Source: Pteria penguin
Taxonomy: Eukaryota > Mollusca > Bivalvia > Pterioida > Pteriidae
Reading direction: 5' to 3'
NCBI GenBank assembly: GCA_035048485.1
Contig: CM068583.1
Span: 25,974,841 to 26,038,840, forward strand
DNA: 64,000 bases
Part shown: piece after piece, positions 1 to 12,600 of the stretch
Layout of the letters: every line of letters starts with the position of its first letter
How positions within the stretch are numbered: position 1 is the stretch's first letter
Position numbers and translations under genes: made by a program
The notes under the pieces: model-generated
Seen by the model: only the letters and a program-made list of their open reading frames with translations
Told to the model about the DNA's origin: nothing
The model's database searches: none

Positions 1-829
1 GAAGACTTCTTTAAAGTTTTAAGGTACTCGATAATCTCCAAAGACAACCTAACACAATCAACGGTCCTGTTGACAGGCGACCTAAAGCCCGTGAAGTGAT
101 AAACCACAAAGAACACATCGATTGTATCACTTTACAACCGCAGATCGGGAAAAAGATGTCATTTTAGTATCAAGTCACACTGGAATGTATTGTATCATAT
201 ATGTAAGCTAATAAAGATATAATATCACATAAAGCATATCTTCACTAGCAGTATTGCCACTCAGCCATGAAAACGATTTGGCAGTGCTTCGATCAATCCA
301 AATATTGTGTTTGCCTGGATGAAGTATTTTATGAATTGATATGAACTCGCACCTTGTAATATTGCAGGTTTCCATTTAAATGAGCACGGTCTCTCCTGTC
401 CGCCCAGACAACCAAGCAATTTAATGGAGTGTTGATATGATAGAGTGGTATGCAACAGAAATGAATGATTTGGTGTCTTCTCATCCAGACTTCGTGATAC
501 TAAGGATGTGATATATAAACTCTGTCCATCAGGGAAGTTTTGGAATTGTCTAGGTAAGAAATAGGTCAAATTTACGACACAATACCCCTTGTTGGGTTAT
601 TTTTGTATCTTATTTGTCGTAGTAAATAGTCTCTTACCATGCATGTTTGCTAAGAATAGAAGAGTTCAGGAAAATGAATTGTGAGTTCAGTCGTACAATT
701 TAATGTTATTGTACTTTCGACTTTGCTGTTCAGTCGGCGATATTTGGTGCGTTATATTTCTGCTGTATCAAATTGAACTGAGCCAAGACGGCTTTTTGTG
801 GCAAGTAGATAGCAAAAATATTCCACTGT
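1..829. other. Unassigned DNA at the left edge
   Basis: No coding exon, RNA gene or repeat family was recognised here. A poly(A)-signal-like AATAAA lies near 211, so the 3' end of a gene outside the window is possible, but nothing else supports it. A 102-codon minus-strand frame at 261-569 shows no recognisable family features. Confidence 0.4.
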
Positions 830-1495
830 AGATATCGTCTTATAACGTCCTTATACGTTCGTTTGTAACCGTAGATATCGTCCTCATACGTTTGTTTGTA
901 ACTGTAGATATCGTCCTCATACGTTCGTTTATAACCGTAGGCGTAGATATCGTCCTTATATGTTCGTTTGTAAACGTAGATATCGTCCTTATACGTTCGT
1001 TTGTAACCGTAGATATCGTCCTCATACGTTCGTTTATAACCGTAGATATCGTCCTCATACGTTCGTTTGCAACCTTAGGCGTAGATATCGTCCTTATACT
1101 TTCGTTTGTTACCGTATATATCGTCCTTATACGTTCATTTGTTACCGTAGATGTTGTCCTTATACATTCGTTTGTAACTGTAGATATCGTCCTCATACGT
1201 TCGTTTGTAACTGTAGGCGTAGATATCGTCCTTATACGTTCGTTTGTTACCGTATATATCGTCGATGTTGTCCTTATATGTTCGTATGTTACCGTAGATA
1301 TCATCCTTTTACGCTCGTTTGTTACCGTAAATGTTTTTATACGTTTGTTTTTGCCATATATAACGTCCTTATACGTTCGTTTGTTGCCGTACATAATTAT
1401 CGTCGTCATACGTTCGTATGTTACCGCAGATATCGTCCTTATACGTTTGGTTGTTACCGCAGATATCGTCCTTATTCGTTCGTTTGTTACGAGCT
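830..1495. repeat. 33-bp tandem array
   Basis: About 20 copies of a 33-bp unit with core GTAGATATCGTCCTTATACG followed by TTCGTTTGTAAC. Some copies carry an extra GTAGGC hexamer, and copies near 1250-1400 are truncated or shuffled. Because 33 is a multiple of three, the array is open in several frames on both strands; the resulting Ile/Val/Arg-rich frames are by-products of the repeat. Degenerate relatives (TCGTCCTCATACG, GATATCGCC) continue from about 1900 to 2080. Confidence 0.9.
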
Positions 1496-2483
1496 CACAT
1501 TGGTGAATTGTGCTCATAAGTACATTAACGGGGTACCATTATGCGCAGTCGTCATTAGTGTGCCTAATAGTGGTATCGTTTTAAAAGTGCACATGTCAGT
1601 GTCATCTGATTCACTAGTACGCCTATCCATGGCATTGTCATAATGCAAACTGTCGGTGGTATTAACATAAGAGCACCTATAGCCAGAAACAATTAATCGA
1701 TGATACAGTCATCACTGGTTAGGCTTCTTCGGGCGTGTCAGGTTCGAATCCAGTTTGAAGTACATGTATATGAAAATGCCTGCCAGCGCACCTGCCGAAA
1801 ATCATGGATTTTATTGCACTCTTTTTTCTGAACTAAACACTGGCCGCTACCATATGAATCAAATAATTCTAGTATTTCGTTAAGGAATAAAAAAGAATCC
1901 CTTTCGATAGCTTCGTCCTCATACGAGTTTCAGTCGGTGGTCTCGTTATCATAAATGTTCGTATCGATAGTATTGTCTTTATAAAGGCGCCTGTATGTAA
2001 TATCGCCCTTCATGGCGACATATCGATGATATCGCCTTTTATTTGTGCACTTGTCGGTGATGTCATCCTTACTGATGCACCGATCGTTTTGGATAAATGC
2101 ATCTTTGAGTAGTGTCGTCTTACGTCATACATACAGTAAACAATGCATCCGTCGACTTTACTTAGTATACGATTAGGAAGTTGACATTATTACTGATGGT
2201 TTCAAACTATCATGATTGATTGTGCTAAAACACAATTGTAAATGCATTTTTAAATAAGATTTGCAATATATTTTGAAATTACCTACCCAGCCTATCTTCG
2301 TCCCATGTTTGCGAGAAGATACCCTGTCAATTACAAGTCGTAATGTGAATGAAAATCGTTAAATGCGACCATTACATGTGGCAAACTAAATTAAAGCAAA
2401 GTTATTGAGTTCAGTAAACTGTAATTAGGATGTAACCGTATGAAACTCTCCAAGTCATTGATCAATGAGTAATTGAGTATAAA
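1496..2483. other. Degenerate flank of the 33-bp array, no gene
   Basis: AT-rich sequence with decayed copies of the array unit at about 1900-2080. A perfect tRNA B-box-like motif, GGTTCGAATCC, occurs near 1741 without a convincing tRNA body, so it is probably a SINE remnant. No coding exon recognised. Confidence 0.4.
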
Positions 2484-2750
2484 GGTCGGTGTGGCTCAGT
2501 GGATGAGGTGCTGGGCTCATGACCGAGAAGTTCCAGGTTAGACTCCCGTCCTGGACACACCGTTCTCATGTTTTTAAGAGTGAAAACCGAGCTCTTGTTT
2601 CACGGTAGACGTGGCACGTAAGAGAACCCTAAATGCTTCGGATGGATCTGTTGCTAAAATATAAATTTCTATGTAATGCATCAGGCAGATGTCGTTACCG
2701 TATACGTAAAGTAATCGTGGAGTGACGTAAACATTTATCAATCAATCAAT
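2484..2750 (+). mobile_element. tRNA-derived SINE, family A
   Basis: The head resembles a tRNA: A-box-like TGGCTCAGTGGATGAGG and B-box-like GGTTAGACTCC. The body, with GTGAAAACCG, TTCGGATGGATCTGTTGC and GCATCAGGCAGATG, is shared with copies at 17.6, 19.5, 38.3, 45.0 and 54.1 kb. The 3' end is the family's CAAT repeat, ATCAATCAATCAAT. It lies about 0.9 kb upstream of the THG1L start. Confidence 0.85.
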
Positions 2751-3633
2751 TCATACTTTAGTTCCATGGAAATCTGTTCTGTCTATCTGTTCGTCCACCT
2801 CACCCACTTAAAAAAGTACGGTCTGTTACGGAAAACAGAACAAATTATTTCTTTTAAACATTAAACATTTATCAAAGACCATTTCATGCTTTTGGGAAAG
2901 AGTACGCAGGTTACAATAGATAAATGTACAAACACATTCAGTTATAAAATGCACAACAATGTAATGATATACAGCAAGTGCGATACAGGTATTTGCAAAG
3001 GTATGCGACGTTTATGGTGTTATTTTCCAATTCGATCAATATATCACTGAAAATAAGTTTTACGATAAAACTCAGGAAGGATATATGCATAGACTTGAAA
3101 ACGCATTTACAGGCGTTCATTTTATGGAGACCGTTAAATTCGTTGATCTGGAATTCATTTTAAAAGAATCGAAGGTAAACTTGGGTAGTGAGTTGTTCTG
3201 GAGTCGCATATCATAATTTAATGTTGTCATTATATGTACAGTAATTTTCAGTGTAAGAAGACAAAACTATTCGTGTTCCTTTAGTAAGATGGAAATTAGA
3301 TATTTCAGTTATTGTCGATTTTGAAATTCCCTGAAGGGTTATACTCGGCTTTCTGATGCCCTTATAACAAATAATTTTTATCAACACGTTTAGTTTTGGC
3401 ATTTAATTCTTGTTTCCCTATGCCCTTAGCCATTTCTGTGCCGATAAACGGAAAGTGATTCAAAAATTAGTATTTAAAGGTAAAGCGTATAGAAAATTCA
3501 GATAGTCACTCATCATTAACGCTCGTTCTTTCTTCGTTTTCAGGACACTCTACGCTTTAGTGATGGTTGACTTTGGGACTTAATTTATCCAAAAGATATA
3601 TATAGACGGCTCGAATTTTATTCTGATCGGAAA
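2751..3633 (+). promoter_or_regulatory. Upstream region of THG1L
   Basis: AT-rich sequence between the SINE and the THG1L start codon. No TATA box or initiator can be placed with confidence. Frames of 60-63 codons around 2940-3400 are not recognisable proteins. The transcription start probably lies in the last few hundred bases (inference). Confidence 0.35.
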
Positions 3634-6600
3634 ATGGCAAAGAGCAAATTTGAGTACGTAAAGCAGTTTGAGGTGGAGGACAGATGCTTGCCGAACTGCT
3701 GGATTGTCATCCGAATAGATGGAAAGTCTTTTCATAGGTAATGTAATAACTACCTAGACACCATAATCATAACAATGTATGTATTGTGTTCGCTAATTAA
3801 GAAGGACTTTTACAGTAGCTACACCAGGATTTTTATGTTTTAATTCCTGGCCAGGATTATTTCAACTTACTACATTTTTGCGGTCATTGTGTAGTGGTCA
3901 TTTTGGTGTCGGGTTGATCCTAAGTACCTCAGTGTTTTTAAATGGTTCATGCACAAAAGAGCCGGAAACTAACTGATCTCCTGTAAGATTCGGTTTTTAA
4001 TTATACAATTTCCATATGGTCTATAACAATGCTAGTGATATAACCAAGGTGGCCCGTATAAGCACCACTTAATTCATACTGACGTATACTTAACGATGGC
4101 GTGACGGGGTCGTGTGTTCGAGTCTCATTTTACATTTTGTTGAGTCGACTATATAAGAAAAATGTGAAATATAGAAGTACATGTAATTGATCATGTCATT
4201 GCAGCACTGTAGTTGTAAAGAGAGCGCCCGTCTGAAGGACTTGCTGGGCATTTTACAACTGTGGACAGCAAAGGTATTCGTAATATGGTTGCCTGAAGCA
4301 TATGTTTGTACTATAGCTGGTGTCACCACTATTCAGGAGAAACATTTCTGATTTAGGCATTAAAACACACACACGATTAGTCGTTCGTTCACGTTCCATA
4401 AGTAATACGGTGTCTACATGAGGCGCAGAAGCTATTTCCACACACAATTAAATCTATACAGTTTACTTATTTTAACTGATTCGTTCTGACCTTGCAGTAT
4501 TATGTTCATTATACTGTGGGTAGTTGTGGAATTTGAAAGACTAATGTATACTCTAGATCACAGCTCTTGACACGCATTGTAGGCTATGCCTCGAGATCGA
4601 ATACTGACGACCTTCAACTCTGTTAATGCTACGTTTGACTTGGACCATTAGATATGTTGGAATTTCATCATCGTTTGATTTTAATTTTCGGTGCCATGCT
4701 TTATACGCTAAAGGTCCAAAGCTGCGAATAACGAGGGCGTTCGATAGTAGGTCAGAATATGGAATCTTGACTTTACTATTTAGTGGTAGAGAAGACCATC
4801 ACGATTCGACAGGGGTACACCCCCCTCTTTTTTACCTCTATCCCGGATAAAACCGAAACTTGTCAATGGGTAAAGGTTAAGAGAGTTACAGAGATGCGCT
4901 TTAGCACATTGTTACAGAAGTCCTGAAGATATTTTTGTTAAAGGCATCAAATGTCCTTTATGTAATACGTGTACATAGAATTTACATACACCTTACTGCA
5001 GATACAACGATCTCTTTTGTGATTTTCCAAAACATTTGTTCCCATTATATGACATAATGGACTAGAATTTTAAACTTCTGTGTCCCACTGGTAAAGCGCC
5101 GTCAACGAGGCCATAATGAAAACTTAAACTTGATATATTGATCACCATTTGATTTTATTGCCCGAGATAAGAACATTGGAATTGACGCTAATTTGTTTGT
5201 TCGCTCGGTATGGTATACATTTTTGCCAGAAATATGAAACATATCAATTATTTAGCGTTTTGTTGGTAATCAATGGCACATTAATCGTGATGAACGCATT
5301 CTTTCGTTGATACGGTATAAAAGTAATTCATAAAACATAATGGTTGACGAAATCTATACCTTGTAACAATAACACATCATAGTTTCAAAGTTTGAAAAGA
5401 ATTCGGAATCCTATCGATTATTAATTACTTACTTCTGACCTATTAGTATTTAATTATTCCATCCTTCAGTTAATCACGTGCAAACCATTTATCGTTACCC
5501 TTCCTGTTGGGAGATACCTATTGAAAGTTTTACAACAAATATATACATAAAAATCGCGACCAATTTCATGTATATAAATAGGTCAAGCTGAAGGAGTTTC
5601 GAGTGGTTTTTTCTCGTTCTTATATTTCTGAACTAAATGGTTAACATGCAGTGTAAATCTCTCTCTGAATAAATGCAATAATACCCATTAGATTTATTAT
5701 GTGTGTTCCTTCTTTTCATGAATTTATTAGGTCTATAAATCTTATGTCAATCTACCATAATATAGGATGTCCATTCCTTGTTTTTTAGATTTACAACTCC
5801 CAACTTTTTATCGATTTTACTCCATTGTTAGATTTCAAATGCCCGATATTTCCCGACAGCATTCCATTCTTCCTTAAAATCACAAGCTATTTCTTAATAT
5901 CCAGGTTTACACATTAGACCACACTTTACATGTATCTGAAAATTAAGAAATTTCCTCATGCAAAGTTCTCTTCTTTTAGTAATAGGTCATTTTTGCTCAT
6001 TCATATTAATTTACTGTATAAAAACTTTGACTTCTACAGTTCCGACCTTGGGCATCGCTGAGGAGGTACTATTTGTCGAAATGCGCACCCTGTAGACTGT
6101 GTTAAGAATGTCATATTCGTGTATGTTATTACATGCTATTTACTTACAGGTTTACGGACGCCCACCATTTCGTGAAGCCCAATGACGACAGAGGGTTGAG
6201 TTTGATGACGCGGGCTGCTCAGGGCGTCATGGAGGAGTACAAAGATATAGTACTAGCGTATGGTCAGAGCGATGAATTTAGTTTCATCTTTCGTAAAAAT
6301 ACCAACGTCTTCAACAGACGAGGAAGGTACTTTTTAGTAGCGACTTTAATGATTATTCACCCTCAATAATTTTTTCTTTATTCCTTGGGGTAAAAAGCGT
6401 TCTCTCAGACACTGCCTTTTGAATATAACTACTGTCCTATGAAATATTACAATTTATACGGGTGAAATTGAAATGTCATAGAAACTGGCTAGGAAGATGA
6501 TACCAGTACCTCAGATCTAGGATACCCTCGGTTTAGGTATTCGGGAAGGACCCTTATTGATCTTCGGTTGGAAAGATCAACGGTCGCAATATACGTTTCA

Positions 6601-9600
6601 AATATGCTCTTTTGGTTTTAATTTTCCCGGGAGGACAGTTCTACTTTGTACAGAATTATCATTAAGTTTATTGAGAATTGTCATGTATATGTAAGGTTAC
6701 GATTGGCGTATCTCTGGAATCAGGATGTGGATTTATGAAATCTTTCCTAGAAATGCACTTGTTAACACTCTACAAGGGAAGGTTTGTTTCAAGTTGTTTG
6801 GAGTGTCAGAAGATGTAGGTCAGAGAGTTCTGTTTGTTGCTCTTCTACATGCTAATCACTTGTACATAGTTGTGGCGTCAGAACAAATTATAATTCTACC
6901 AAACGTTTACCAGACAGCGAGGGTTTTACAAATAATAGTATGAGTATTATACTTGACATAGATTCTTAATCAACGGATGAGTTCTTGAATACTGATAATG
7001 CCACGAAAGGTGGTGCAACAGGTGGTTCGAACTCGCCATGATTGTCAGTCTGTCGGTACGTAGACGGCATCCACACCATTGTATCTATCTTTTGGGAACA
7101 TAGTACACCATTGTATCTATCTATCGGGAACATAGAACACCATTGAATCTATCTATCGGGAACATAGAACACCGTTGAATCTATCTATCGGGAACATAGA
7201 ACACCATTGTATCTATCTATCGGGAACATAGAACACCATTGTATCTATCTATCGGGAACATAAAACACCATTGTATCTATTTATCGGGAACATAGAACAC
7301 CATTGTATATATCTATCGGGAACATAGAACACCATTGAATCTATCTATCTATCGGGAACATAGAACACCATTGAATCTATCTATCGGGAACATGGAACAC
7401 CATTGTATCTATTTATCGGGAACATAGAACATCATTGTAATATCTATCGGGAACATAAAACACCATTGTATCTATCTGTTGGAAAAATCCTATCCGGATG
7501 GACTTCACTATAAGCTGCTACATCAAGGCTGGCCCGTTTACATTCATAAGGAAGTGTATCAACCTAATCAATGCATTATAATAAGGACAAGGGATGCATT
7601 TTAGATAAGAACCCATTTCCGTATGATATGTACACAGTGTTATCCAGTACACACCTTTTATCGGGACTCTAACGGAAAGTACGAATAAAATTAGAATAAA
7701 TATTTGAATTTTAATCAAGTTAAATGAAGTGGAGTTTGCAACAGATTACACGACAAAGGGGGGAACCTTGTTGATCACTTCGCGAAATTTAAATATTGAC
7801 TCAGGTCAATTGAAATATGACAACCATCAAACAAACAGTTTCCTTTGGATTAAATATAGAAATTTATCAAAGTCACACAGCTAGTACAAAACCAAACATT
7901 ACGTACAAAATCAACGCGAAGGATTTATGCCTTTGTAATTCACATACGGACTTTTATTATGAATTGAATAATTCTGAAAATATTTTAAATAGAATGAAAA
8001 GAATTTTGATCTCATTGTGTGAAATATATAGAGTTGAGAAGTTTGTATGTAGATTTTTGAAGTTAACAGGAGTAGAATGTTATTATCATATAGACATTTA
8101 CTGTGTTCCCGATGATGATCAGAATCTTACTGTGACATATAGATGTTTTACTGTGTTCCCGATGATGATCAGAATCTTACAGTGACTTAAGACGTTCACT
8201 GTGTTCCCGATGATGATCAGAATCTTACAGTGACATAAGACGTTCACTGTGTTCCCGATGATGATCAGAATCTTACAGTGACATAAGACGTTTACTGTGT
8301 TCCCGATGATGATCAGAATCTTACAGTGACATAAGACGTTCACTGTGTTCCCGATGATGATCAGAATCTTACAGTGACATAAGACGTTTACTGTGTTCCC
8401 GATGATGATCAGAATCTTACAGTGACATAAGACGTTCACTGTGTTCCCGATGATGATCAGAATCTTACAGTGACATAAGACGTTCACTGTGTTCCCGATG
8501 ATGATCAGAATCTTACTGTGACATAAGACGTTTACTGTATTCCCGATGATGATCAGAATCTTACAGTGACATAAGACATTTACTGTGTTTCCGATGATGA
8601 TCAAAATCTTACAGTGACACAAGACGTTTACTGTGTTCCCGATGATGATCAGAATCTTACAGTGACATAAGACGTTCACTGTGTTCCCGATGATGATCAG
8701 AATCTTACAGTGACATAAGACGTTCACTGTGCTCCCGATGATGATCAGAATCTTACAGTGACATAAGACGTTTACTGTGTTCCCGATGATGATCAGAATC
8801 TTACAGTGACATAAGACGTTCACTGTGTTCCCGATGATGATCAGAATCTTACTGTGACATAAGACGTTCACTGTGTTCCCGATGATGATCAGAATCTTAC
8901 AGTGACATAAGACGTTCACTGTGTTCCCGATGATGATCAGAATCTTACAGTGACATAAGACGTTCACTGTGTTCCCGATGATGATCAGAATCTTACAGTG
9001 ACATAAGACGTTCACTGTGTTCCCGATGATGATCAGAATCTTACTGTGACATATAGACGTTTACTGTATTCCCGATGATGATCAGAATCTTACAGTGACA
9101 TAAGACATTTACTGTGTTTCCGATGATGATCAGAATCTTACAGTGACACAAGACGTTTACTGTGTTCCCGATGATGATCAGAATCTTACTGTAACATATA
9201 GACGTTTACTGTGTTCCCGATGATGATCAGAATCTTACTGTGATATATAGACGTTTACTGTGTTCCCGATGATGATCAGAATCTTACTGTGACATACAGA
9301 CGTTCACTGTGCTCCCGATGATGATCAGAATCTTACAGTGATGTAAGACATTCACTGTGTTCCCGATGATGATCAGAATCTTACAGTGACATAAGACATT
9401 AACTGTGTTCCTGATGATGATCAGAATCTTACTGTGACCTAAGACGTTTACTGTGTTCCCGATGATGATCAGAATCTTACTGTGACATATAGACGTTTAC
9501 TGTATTCCCGATGATGATCAGATTCTTACAGTGACATAAGACGTTTACTGTGTTCCCGATGATGATCAGAATCTTACATTGACATAAGACGTCTCCTGCG

Positions 9601-12600
9601 TTCCCGACAATGATTAGAATCTTACCGTTACATAAGACGTCTGTTGTGTTCTCTATGATGATCAGAATCTTACTGTGACATTTAGACGTTTACTGTATTC
9701 CCGATGATGATCAGATTCTTACAGTGACATAAGACGTTTACTGTGTTCCCGATGATGATCAGAATCTTACATTGACATAAGACGTCTCCTGCGTTCCCGA
9801 CAATGATTAGAATCTTACCGTTACATAAGACGTCTGTTGTGTTCTCTATGATGATCAGAATCTTACTGTGACATTTAGACGTTTACTGTATTCCCGATGA
9901 TGATCAGATTCTTACAGTGACATAAGACGTTTACTGTGTTCCCGATGATGATCAGAATCTTACATTGACATAAGACGTCTACAGTGTTCCCGATGATGAT
10001 CAGAGTCTTACTGTGACATAAGACGGCTACTGTGTTCTCTATGATGATCATAATCTTACTGTGACATATAGATGTTTACTGTGTTCCCGATGATAATCAG
10101 AATCTTACTGTTACATAAAACGGCTACTGTGTTCTCTATGATGATCAGAATCTTACAGTGACATAAGACGTTTACTGTGTTCCCGATGATGAACAGAATC
10201 TTACTGTGACATAAAGACGTTTACTGTGTTTCCTACGATGATCAGAATCTTACATTGACATAAGACGTTTACAGTGTTCCCTATGATGATCAGAGTCTTA
10301 CTGTGATATATAGACGTTTACAGTGTTCCCGATGATGATCAGAGTCTTACTGTGACATAACACGGCAACTGTGTTCTCTATGATGATCATAATCTTACTG
10401 TGACATATAGACGTTTACTGTGTTCCCGATGATAATCAGAATCTTACTGTGACATAAAACGGCTACTGTGTTCTCTATGAAGATCAGAATCTTACAGTGA
10501 CATAAGACGATTACTGTGTTCCCGATGATGAACAGTATCTTACTGTGACATATAGACGTTTACTGTGTTTCCTACGATGATCAGAATCTTACATTGACAT
10601 AAGACGTTTACAGTGTTCCCTATGATGATCAGAGTCTAACTGTGATATATAGACGTTTACAGTGTTCCCGATGATGATCAGAGTCTTACTGTGACATATA
10701 GACGTTTACTGTGTTCCCGATGATGATCAGAGTCTTACTGTGACATAAAGACGTTTACTGTGTTCCCGATGATGATCAGAATCTTAATGTGACATAAGAC
10801 GTTTACTGTGTTCCCGATGATGACCAGAATCTTACTGTGATATATAGACGTTTACTGTGTTCCCGATGATGATCAGAGTTTTACTGTGACATATAGACGT
10901 TTACTGTGTTCCCGATGATGACCAGAATCTTACTGTGACATATAGATGTTTTACTGTGTTCCCGATGATGACCAGAATCTTACTGTGATATATAAACGTT
11001 TACTGTGTTCCCCATGATGATCAGAATCTTACTGTGATATATAGACGTCTACAGTGTTCCCGATGATGATCAGAGTCTTACTGTGACATAAGACGTTTAC
11101 TGTGTTCTCGATGATAATCAGAATTTTACTGTGACAGCTTATCAATTTTTCTTTCAGTAAAATCATGAGCAATGTAGTGAGTTTGTTCACCTCATTATAT
11201 GTCTTCAACTGGGGTCGTTACTTCAATACTCAAACCATGCAATATCCTCCAGCATTTGATGGTCGCTGGGTACTCTACCCATCAGACAAGAACCTCAGGG
11301 ATTACCTCAGTTGGCGACAGGCAGATTGTACGTATTACCCTTATTCCAATGTTATTCCTATATCTATATCCCACTTCTTTTTTTTTTAACAAAATTCATA
11401 AAAAGCGGTGTTTTTGTAATTTCTTACAGGAAGTTAAAGGGATATATCTACCGTGTGTGTATATGGAGTATAGGTTTGAGCATTTGTACCAGTAACAAAA
11501 TGTATACCAGTTACTATTCTTTGCCAAACATAGAATATGATATCTTCTGGTTTTTCCTCGCTTCCCCTGCATTTATCTGTTTACTGCAGTTCCGAATGTA
11601 AACCTCTTGTAGGTTTGTAGGTGATGCAATTTGTTTTGTAACAGGAAAAAAAATTTACGAAATACTAAATCACATACGGGGAGTATGTTTGATATGATAA
11701 TAATATAACTTTCTTCTTATTGTAGGTCACATAAATAACTTATATAACACTTGTTTCTGGAAATTAGTTCAAGACAAGGGACTTACCCCAGCTCAGGCTC
11801 AGGAAAAACTTAAGGTAAATAAGTTGTTCAGGCAATCCTTTCGTAGGGTTTTTGTTCCTCTTTCATGACATAAATAAGTGTTGTTTAAAAGCAAGTGCCT
11901 TGATCTTGAAGTGTTCTAAATCTATTTAATCTAGTGAAGGCTAAAGAAAGTTAATGACCAGGAAAACAAATAGGTGCTAGATGGGTACTTTTTATTTTTC
12001 AGTTTTTTCATAGATAATTTGCTCAATATTTCTCGATATTAATTTATAAATTATATAAATGTTAAAAGGTATTACAAATACCAGACTATTTATCCATATG
12101 TATGAATTATCTCAACTTTTATCTGTCCATTTGTTTGTCTGTATACGGTAGTTATGCATCCATCCCACTAACTGCATGAACCCTATAAGAAAGGTCCATC
12201 ATATTTTCATTTCTTATTATTCATTACATGAGGAAGAACCCTATTGATTATTAAGGTCAGAAGTCAAGGTCATGCAAGATGATGCTATTCTTTGTAGTGC
12301 TATTGTTGAAATAAGCAAAAAACAGAATTGAACAAATTTGTAGGATATATCTAGATGTGAATCTAAACATTCATATCGTTTGGTGTTTATTAGATTTTAA
12401 TGGTAGCCATACACATTGTATTGTCTTTTGTGATTATGATATTTATTCTGTCATTTAATTATAGGGGACGTTGTCAAGTGACAAAAATGAACTGCTATAT
12501 ACAGAGTTTAACACAAACTACAATCACTTGCCAGAATTATACCGAAAAGGATCGGTTCTCCTTCGTAGTCAGTCCAGCAGTGTATATGTGAATAATGTAG

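Noticed and set aside
840..1643. Three 200+ codon frames over the 33-bp array
   Set aside because: All come from the same tandem unit in different frames and strands; at most one could be real and none has gene-like composition.
7817..8185. 122-codon frame running into the 48-bp satellite
   Set aside because: Half of it is AT-rich intron and the end is satellite; no domain or start context.
8119..9015. 298-codon minus-strand frame repeating [16 protein letters not shown]
   Set aside because: It is a 48-bp satellite read in frame: the period is a multiple of three and the unit lacks a stop in that frame. It lies antisense in a THG1L intron with no splice or start context.
8094..11139. CRISPR-like regular spacing of the 48-bp units
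   Set aside because: There are no unique spacers: the whole unit repeats, and the genome is eukaryotic. It is a satellite.
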